Shown here in pieces: positions 58,001 through 64,000 of a DNA stretch of 64,000 nt. The notes below the pieces were generated by a model. The model saw nothing but the letters and a program-made list of their open reading frames with translations, was not told the origin of the DNA and made no database searches. Origin of the DNA: Liolophura sinensis (Eukaryota; Mollusca; Polyplacophora; Chitonida; Chitonidae); contig NC_088295.1 in assembly GCF_032854445.1 (NCBI RefSeq), positions 2,108,501 to 2,172,500 of the forward strand. Direction: 5' to 3'. The stretch's first letter is position 1. Every line of letters starts with the position of its first letter. A program made the position numbers and the translations under genes.

Positions 58001-60441
58001 AACTCACAAGCTCGTTCACCTTCGGCGTCCCACAAACATAAATCTCGCCCACATCTGCCCATATTTGTTCAATAACCTATAACCTATAATCACGGTAAGG
58101 GTTTTTGCTTTTCAGATAAACCAACTAAAACTTAATCATATTTTACTGATATATGTAAATTGTATTCAGAAATGTATATCATGTAAAATTTCTGAAAAAC
58201 GCCTCCATTTACTCATGAGAATAACCCATGCTAACAGTACAAAACAGATGTGAACTATAACATAGCCGTTACAGCCAAAACAGTTCGGTTCTCAACAGTT
58301 TCCATTTTTTTGGTTAAGAAACGTCAAAAGAAGCACTGTTCCAGACAGCGTCGGACTACACCCAGAAGAAGTCCTTGGAAGTTAGAGATCTCAGTGTGGA
58401 AGACGTGGAAGAGAAAGATTCCAATCATGTCTTCTACCCAACAGTGACGTCATCTTCACGGGCTTTCACAGTGGCTAATCAGCGGCGGCGTCAAGTCTCT
58501 AATCCTAACCAAGGCCCGAAAAGGTATCTTCACTCAAAAAATTAATCTTTTAAATTGAACAGAAAATCTGCGACCTAAGTGATGCTAGAATGATTTCTGC
58601 TATTCCAGCAGATTATTCTGTTAACTATAGCACACACATTCTATTAATTCAACATAACCATTTTATTAGACTAACAGGATTTATGTGAAATATGACACTT
58701 TCCTATCTGGAGAAGTATTTTAGATGTGAGTATAATGAGACGTATGAGCTATGTCCTGGATAAACCAACCACAGATTTCCACTGAGCAAGCATGTTATGC
58801 GTTGCCAAATACTGGCTCACATATACTAAGTTTATTACATTGTAAAGCGTGATGGGATCAGTTTAATTATCTACTCGATAGCATGGGTGGTTCTGGGTAT
58901 ATATTGGCCGACATGCAGCGTCTTTCTCCTTCGTTTGCACAAGTGCTCTTTTCATCTATTTGTTACTGGCCCAATCATTATCAAGCATTGCGTACACCCA
59001 CAATGCCCCGCATGCAGGGAGGAAAACAATGTAAATTTGGTTGACGCGTATTAGTTACCGTAACTAGCAGTGTAGTTTATTCCGATCTTTTTGTAGAATT
59101 CAGCTCAGACTTTGCACAAACTTTGACACTGCATTAATCTTAAGTAAGCATAAAATTGCCAATAAAGTTGACATGTTACGTCACATCGCAGCCTCCATTC
59201 GTATTCACCTGGCGGTTGTCACTTGGTGCCGGGAACAATCCTCAGCGAGGAGGAGGTGGTGAGGACACCGAGCCAGCCATACACCCGTCGAACCACCCTA
59301 TCCTCATCCGAGGAGGACGTCAGTGACGCTATGGAAAGGCACAAGAAAACCGTACCCAGCAAAGGTACTACATGCACATGACAAACATGGTCTTCCTATT
59401 GGGGGTATATCATGAATGCAATATTATTGTTAACATACACAAAGCAGTGTACAGTGCCACAGGGCTGAGTTTTGCGGAGCTCTCCTGGCCTTGTATGCAT
59501 AATCAGTCAACTGTCATGGCGTGCCGATTTCACAAAGCCAGTTTTCACTTGAAAAACTGATGAAATTTGATTTGAATGTAAATATTTGGAATCTTAGTAT
59601 AAAAATACGGGCCAGCATGTAAACGTATCTTAAATTTGACTTGATGGGGCTTAAATTATACAAAATATTGAAGTTTTAAATTCTGACAGAAGTTAAAATC
59701 GCTTGGTGGAACCTGTCCAGGTACTTGTATACATACATACTTACTTTAGGATGTGAAGATGCCTTCCCAAGGAAATCCGGCTGCAAATAGGACCGTAAAT
59801 CGGATGTATTACGTCAATAAGCGAAGTGTACGACACTGTACATCATTGTCAATTATACCTGTGATTTCAGATGAAGTAGTACCTTTCTTCAAGTCCTTAC
59901 ATGATAAACCCCCAGACGTACGGTTGTTAAAGCTGAGCGGAGTCTATGTCATGGCCATGAGATCACACATTGCCACCTGCTCAAAGCAGTTGAGTTTTAG
60001 CGCAGGTGATGTATATACCTTGTCAGTTTACACATATTTGTGTGCTATATTCGTCAACCAATTACAGGTGTTAACTCTAAAGGTAACCTTCAACACGTAA
60101 CAGCGACCGTGCTTGAATAATGCATATGTACACCCTGTAAATAGAGCACCAGACCGCGTTTCTATCTGCTATGCAACAGGTGATAATGGTCTATAGCCAC
60201 TACCGGTACCTTATATCTTCTTAACTATTCCTATCAATGCATGTGGCTGCCTTCCACACCACTGACTTTAGTACTTTGTTTTACCACAGGAGATATTATA
60301 AAACAAGTGCGGGGATGTGACAGCAATGGTATGGCCTATGGCTACAAGAAAACACGTTTTGGTCCTAAGATGTCCGGTTTTTACTCTGTAGACAACGTCA
60401 GGTTCCATCGGTTCGGTTCTAAAACGACTGAAACTACATAA
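48945..60441 (+). CDS. unnamed coiled-coil / SH3-domain protein, complete, 13 exons
   Basis: Join: 48945-49009, 49470-49585, 50559-50700, 51162-51291, 51562-51714, 52721-52833, 55101-55227, 55719-55810, 57395-57480, 58319-58523, 59192-59364, 59871-60005, 60290-60441; 562 codons plus TAA. Phases agree throughout. An in-frame TAA (48939-48941) precedes the ATG. The N-terminal ~330 residues are charged and look helical (LVKEHDIIRQIDRARQKFKA, LEEEKRLTQLMAITEEYF), suggesting a coiled coil or F-BAR-like bundle. A Ser/Arg-rich linker follows (RTPSQPYTRRTTLSSSEED). The last ~65 residues fit an SH3 fold: QLSFSAGDIIKQV for the ELSFxxGD motif and MSGFYSVDNV for the GxFPxNYV motif, with GMAYGY where a Trp is usual. 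The parent family is not recognised. F-BAR plus SH3 adaptors are one possibility, not established. Confidence 0.85.
49470..49585 (+). CDS. SH3-protein exon 2
   Basis: Acceptor tttaccag|ACAAGT, donor CTTAG|gtaata. Reads ETEDFDVFDQWFGRQRKIIL. Confidence 0.82.
50040..50130 (+). repeat. short palindrome-rich repeats
   Basis: gttaacggccatgg occurs twice with related copies around it (aacggccaagacaacgttaa, ttaatgaccatggcc). Located in intron 2 of the SH3 gene. Confidence 0.75.
50245..50312 (+). mobile_element. tRNA-like SINE head (weak)
   Basis: gatccagtgatagaatcgctagc resembles an A-box region and ctggttcaaaccc a B-box, spaced like a tRNA. No acceptor-stem pairing is seen, so a tRNA pseudogene or SINE head is more likely than a gene. 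Confidence 0.4.
50559..50700 (+). CDS. SH3-protein exon 3
   Basis: Acceptor tgttacag|GGGCTG, donor GAGTAG|gtaaga, phase 1 to 2. Reads AEDHEELLGLRRFFKQETDV and IHLHFGIWSSLSNCDHKVTL. Confidence 0.82.
51162..51291 (+). CDS. SH3-protein exon 4
   Basis: Acceptor tctcccacag|GCTGAT, donor AGACAG|gtacag, phase 2 to 0. Reads YQSCLVKEHDIIRQIDRARQ, likely helical. Confidence 0.84.
51562..51714 (+). CDS. SH3-protein exon 5
   Basis: Donor CATGAAG|gtgaga. The 5' edge is uncertain: atcctag (51553) would give the wrong phase, so ttttggag|AAATTC (51561) is chosen to hold phase 0. Reads FKAKQDHVYLNMEGDYYNQR and KKTYEDILRFEAGKSRGDL. Confidence 0.75.
51769..52720 (+). repeat. ~32-bp array of 3' splice site plus exon start, ~30 copies
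   Basis: The unit is gatcacccatgaattaccat plus ttgtctttggca. The true junction is ctttgacag|ATCACCCATGAATTAGTG, so each unit carries the acceptor and ~15 exon bases. Variants decay towards the middle (52100-52450). Confidence 0.94.
52721..52833 (+). CDS. SH3-protein exon 6
   Basis: Acceptor ctttgacag|ATCACCCATGAATTA, donor TTGGA|gtatgt, phase 0 to 2. Reads ITHELVRLIGLEEEKRLTQL. The acceptor and first 15 bases recur throughout the upstream array. Confidence 0.85.
52900..54785 (+). repeat. 54-bp minisatellite, ~34 copies, with ~1.2-kb higher-order repeat
   Basis: The unit is gttattgttgtgagtgttga, cgtctcaaattgatactgtt, tggagcgattggcc. A divergent ~195-bp block (starting tgatgctgtttggagcgata) occurs at 53371 and 54588, a 1,217-bp spacing. 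It fills the SH3-gene intron before the exon at 55101. Confidence 0.95.
55101..55227 (+). CDS. SH3-protein exon 7
   Basis: Acceptor ttgtgtag|CAACAA, donor TTCGAG|gtaaac. Reads NNRRDALRHQMKHVKVTGVK and RDMVKDWMRSHRDAVEYPEF. Confidence 0.85.
55719..55810 (+). CDS. SH3-protein exon 8
   Basis: Acceptor ttctaccag|CTGGAA, donor GACAAG|gtatac. Reads LEFNDGVGQKSYSSTNILHT then IKEELNALQT. Confidence 0.84.
55960..56062 (+). repeat. decayed relative of the 56500 array
   Basis: acaagtcatcttgtgtgtgg and aaaacgtcttgggtgttata resemble the 21-bp unit downstream. Confidence 0.55.
56063..56495. other. SH3-gene intron, unique
   Basis: Between two related arrays; nothing recognised. Confidence 0.5.
56500..56975 (+). 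repeat. 21-bp minisatellite, ~22 copies, with ~127-bp higher-order blocks
   Basis: The unit is gtgtgagacaaaacgtcttgt. Marker variants cattcttgtgtgcaatacag recur near 56579, 56707 and 56813. Minus-strand frames (CLTHKTSCITHK) are by-products. Confidence 0.94.
57395..57480 (+). CDS. SH3-protein exon 9
   Basis: Acceptor tcttcgcag|ATTAAG, donor CAGAAG|gtaggt. Reads LSDSPCKGDVIYLSASNDIL. Confidence 0.82.
57590..57705 (+). repeat. short ACCTACACCTA repeat
   Basis: About four copies of ctacacctatgtaacatctgtaac. Confidence 0.8.
58319..58523 (+). CDS. SH3-protein exon 10 (linker)
   Basis: Acceptor tttttttggttaag|AAACGT, donor GAAAAG|gtatct, phase 1 to 2. Ser/Arg-rich with RAFTVANQRRRQVSN. Confidence 0.8.
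58524..59191. other. SH3-gene intron, unique
   Basis: No array, RNA gene or coding frame with support. Confidence 0.5.
59192..59364 (+). CDS. SH3-protein exon 11 (linker)
   Basis: Acceptor acatcgcag|CCTCCA, donor GCAAAG|gtacta, phase 2 to 1. Reads acidic and Ser/Thr-rich stretches including PSQPYTRRTTLSSSEED. Confidence 0.8.
59871..60005 (+). CDS. SH3-protein exon 12 (SH3 start)
   Basis: Acceptor gtgatttcag|ATGAAG, donor AGCGCAG|gtgatg, phase 1 to 1. Ends VYVMAMRSHIATCSKQLSFS, the first half of the SH3-like fold. Confidence 0.84.
60290..60441 (+). CDS. SH3-protein terminal exon
   Basis: Acceptor ttaccacag|GAGATA. Reads GDIIKQVRGCDSNGMAYGYK and MSGFYSVDNVRFHRFGSK, stop TAA at 60439-60441. 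Confidence 0.88.
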
Positions 60442-60463
60442 AAAGATATTTGTCTGCTCAAGA

Positions 60464-60469
60464 AATAAA
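60464..60469 (+). terminator. poly(A) signal of the SH3-domain gene
   Basis: Perfect AATAAA 23 bases after the stop codon, so the 3' UTR would be very short. Confidence 0.65.
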
Positions 60470-60770
60470 GAGTGTTTACTTTGAAACCAAATTTGTGTCA
60501 TTTTTTTATCAACAGTATTTCCACCTGTATGACTACGAATTCAGGACCAATGTGTCATTTGTAAACTCAGTATAAGATGAACTCAAATGAAACTCGCGAA
60601 AAAGTGTGCAAAGTTCAACATATTATAGCCCAATTTCATACGAAAGCATACTGGAAATCGTCTACACATTGACTTCTACGAAAAAGAGAGACAGCTATAT
60701 ATGTACTATGAGAACATAATTACAGTACACCTTGTAAGTCAAAGTAGAAATACACCGTGTAATGGAACAA
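60470..60770. other. downstream flank of SH3 gene
   Basis: Nothing recognised. Confidence 0.5.
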
Positions 60771-61960
60771 AATGCCGGGTTTGGGAAAGTAGACGGAGGG
60801 AAAGACATGCGTGCAGAAAGATTTTGTGAAATACGAGATAAGAACATGCATAACTGTGCACAATGCCAACATGGAAGCTAGCTGTCAAAACACTTTCATG
60901 ATTTTACCCAACGCCTTTTTGGAGATAGAGCTCGGAAAAGAACGCATGTAGCGCATGGAACAGAAAGCAGATGGACGGAAAGGCAGATGGAACGGAAAGG
61001 CAGATGGACGGAAAGACAGATGTACGGAAAGACAGATGGACGGAAAGGCAGGTGAACGGAAAGGCAGATGGAACGGAAACCAGAGAAAAAGTAGGCTATA
61101 CCATTGAACTGTGACAATGTGTAAGCCTTCTATTAAAGAAACTTTCATGTTAATATGCAAAGCCGTTCTGGTAACACATGTATACATGCAGCTTAGGATT
61201 ATAGACGTAAACCTATGTGGAAAAGCAGACAAAGAGAAAGACATATATACAGACAGATTTTGCGAAAGATAACGCAGCCTTTGATAGTTGATCTTGCCAA
61301 CATATGTTTTAGTAATCTGTTAAAACCAATACCTTTGCACGTCGATATGCAATGCCGTTTTGGATGTATACAATTCGGAAAACGATGCAGTGTTGTGGAA
61401 ATGTAGGTGTCAAAAAAGACAACTGTTTACGTCATCATCAGAAATGAAAATCCTGGGTCAACAATTTCAAGGCCAATTCCCAAAACAATTAAATGTTTAA
61501 CACAAACGAAGATGCAAGGATTTAAGTAAGTACGGTACATAAAGTATGAAATAAAGACGGATTCAAGCAAAGTTTGAATGACGTTGGAAAGACGTAAAGA
61601 CTGTTCTAGGTGAATGAATGAAATCAGTACCCTAATCTAAGTTAATAAGTTGTCGATACGTAAAATATGTATGTCAGTTGCGCTTTGATAAAAACTGGTC
61701 GTATGTCTAATGTGCCAGTCTAATGCAACACGACGGACATAGTCCATTGTTAAGTGGAGTTAGGCACAAGTATGAAACAACGTGCCAAACAGACAGAAGA
61801 AAGTACAGACAGATTATGTGAAATGTAAGAAAAAGCAGACTATGGATGACATCGTATATACCATGATGAGTGAGCTTATCTATTAAACGAGTTTCATATT
61901 AATAAGCAAAACCGTTTGAAAATGAGATCAGGATAGAACACATGATTTGGAAAAGCAGAT
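60771..61960 (+). repeat. three diverged copies of a long repeat
   Basis: Shared landmarks in order: agacagattttgtgaaat-like stretches near 60818, 61250 and 61810, then a ttcatrttaataagcaaaaccgtt-like stretch near 60890, 61145 and 61890, then cgnanaagaacacatg-like text. An 11-16-bp cggaaaggcagatgga array is embedded at 60965-61080. Confidence 0.55.
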
Positions 61961-64000
61961 GCCCCGAAGGACAAACGTCTCACGTCTCTCTCGAAAAATA
62001 TTTCTGGTATTCAACTTTCACTGTGCAATATGCACCTCATGCACCTACATACCTTGCAAACGCATCACCTAAAGGTTGGGAAAATCAGTATATAATTGAT
62101 CGGTCAAGCGAAGAGGTAAAGACGTGGACCGTATTCCGGTCGGGACAATATTCTTCTATCTGGCTTGTCCATAATAGTAATAATAATAAACACATTTCAG
62201 TTCCACCGGCTGCCTGTCACTTTACTAGTATATGTTTTCGAAGTGTTTCAGCATATATAGGGCCGTGCAGCAAACACTTGCATATATAGACGTCGCCAGA
62301 TATAGTGTTACAAGATGATAACATGATCAGGCCTGAATACTAAACCTTTTTGATTTTTTTTTCTTTGCTAAGCAAAACTACGACAAAATCGCCATGTGTG
62401 TATAGAAAACCTTGTACACAGCCATGTACAGTGTACACAAGTCACCACTATACCACCTTCTGAGATACAGGACATAGATCGATGGTATCTGTACTCGTAT
62501 AATGTTACATTTATGTCCGACATTGTCCTGGGCTTTTACCGCCAAACTAATGTCATCTGACAGGAAGGCACTGTATGTGTATTGTTTTATACGAGCCAAC
62601 AATGCAGCCCATTTCTTGTCGACAATGTGACATCCTAATTTCCTTTCCACACATGTAGGCTTTGGTAGTCACCGTTATAATCTGCAATTGTCAGGGGCTG
62701 CATCGCTACTTAAGTTAATATTGTACGTCGGCTTCATACTGCTATCCCATCTTGTGTTTTTGCTCAGCATTCCAACTGGGCACCGTTTACAGTTAGTGTG
62801 GGCCCAAACTGTGTTTCAGTTTTGCACATTCCTGCTTTCGTAATGCCAATAAGCAAACTCGTAACACGGTATACTCATTTAAATACGAGAGAAAGATGCA
62901 AAATTCGCCATTGACCCACAGCCGCCACTGGTAAAAGTATCCAACTTCATAAATCCGACATTGCCCAAGTGGTTTATATCTGGGCAGCTCCCAGTTTGTA
63001 TATACGTAAAAATGAACATTACTGGTTTTGCTTGCCTACGTGAAAATGATGCAACAGACCTTTAACGGAATGCTTCCAGATAATAACAGAATAACAATGT
63101 TGCTACACAGAGAGGCCCTATCGTATATTCGATATAATCAAATCAGATTTTCTGTATTCGCTTAAAACAGCCCAAATTGCCAGTATATATCGGACTCGTA
63201 TCTGTCTATAGCGTAAAATGATTCTTGAATTGGAAAAAATTATGCGACCGACTATGGCCGACTTTGAAGGTAACACATGTAATGGCGAAAAATTTAATGG
63301 ATTTACGCTGATCAAATGTTTTTCTCAAAAATCTCCGTTATAGCCTCTTTAACACTAGATTCTATGGTATACTAAAATTCAGTCACATAAATGATCTGGG
63401 GCCCGTAATACCCACAGTAGTGACCGCCATGGCAGTGAAGTGCACGTAACGTTACGTGGGATTTGTAGCTTTTCACCATCTACTGTACAGGTGATGCTGT
63501 CTCGAATCATGTTGTGTACAAAACCACCCCAACCCAACGTTGAATGCAAAACAACATCGGAAACCTTTTCACTTTTTTATTTCAAATAACAATACAGCGT
63601 AGAAGTACAGAGTGTTCTACAAAGATATAACTGTGATATAAATGCAAAAAAAGCGTCCCTTAGTCTACAGGGTGACGTAAGGTAACACGCAAAACAACTA
63701 TGTACGTAAATATATGTACTAAAAATATCAGAGGGCAGTGGAGGCACATCATGATTACTCTAGTTACCAAGGAAACTTCATAGCTAATTCAGTAGATCTG
63801 ACCATAAGATATGTAAGACATCAATTTAGCCAAACACATGTACATTTGTTTTTGAGGCACAAAGCCCACTCATGGGCCATTTACTCTATTATTATTATTT
63901 GTGGTGCATACAAAAATACAGCATCTTTAGAATTTACCACATAATTTTACTGTATTTAAGATTGTATATATAAGTTAGTCATACTTTTTCTCAACCAGCA
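61961..64000. other. no gene seen
   Basis: AT-rich unique sequence on both strands. Open frames of 60-115 codons lack splice, start or similarity support. Confidence 0.55.

Noticed and set aside
61942-62289. 115-codon ORF downstream of the SH3 gene
   Set aside because: No recognisable similarity, no splice or poly(A) context, within diverged repeats.

Overview
This window is animal nuclear DNA, most likely from a marine lophotrochozoan (a mollusc, perhaps a bivalve, or a brachiopod). Support for that: intron-rich genes with GT-AG splice sites, conserved animal proteins (RAPTOR, CDK1), short tRNA-derived interspersed repeats ending in AATAAATAAAT of the kind common in molluscs, frequent TACATGTA words, and very many minisatellites. 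The species cannot be fixed from the sequence alone.

Layout. (1) 1-33610, + strand: the 3' part of RPTOR (RAPTOR, the mTORC1 scaffold). Eighteen exons can be placed by hand; they encode the end of the HEAT solenoid, the phosphorylated linker and the C-terminal WD40 propeller, and end in TGA at 33608-33610. Upstream exons lie left of the window. About two thirds of this region is tandem repeat. (2) 33611-39450: RPTOR 3' flank and intergenic DNA with two more minisatellites. (3) 40543-47364, - strand: a complete seven-exon CDK1 gene (300 codons, PSTAIRE, T14/Y15/T161 all present), tail-to-tail with RPTOR, with a candidate poly(A) signal at 39453-39458 and no minisatellites in its introns. (4) 47365-48944: a 1.6 kb divergent intergenic region with three perfect CRE octamers near its right end. 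(5) 48945-60441, + strand: a complete 13-exon gene for a 562-residue protein with a helical, charged N-terminal half and a C-terminal SH3 domain; I cannot name it. Its poly(A) signal is at 60464-60469. (6) 60470-64000: no gene seen, only degenerate repeats.

The most striking pattern is at splice junctions. In several RPTOR introns the minisatellite unit is a copy of the neighbouring exon's edge together with its splice site. Downstream of the exons ending at 3028, 11846, 18432, 20131, 22885 and 26271 the arrays repeat the exon 3' end plus the 5' splice site. Upstream of the exon starting at 28172 the array repeats the 3' splice site plus the first exon bases. The same acceptor-side arrangement occurs in the unrelated SH3 gene, upstream of the exon at 52721. 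Each such intron therefore holds from two to about 58 decoy splice sites. In all six donor-side cases, reading past the true donor meets an in-frame stop almost at once, so a decoy donor would give a truncated, NMD-prone message.

The genes have related themes (RAPTOR: nutrient signalling; CDK1: mitosis), but nothing in the sequence shows co-regulation. One apparent 1-bp insertion disrupts a conserved WD40 blade of RPTOR near 28506, from either an assembly error or a real lesion.
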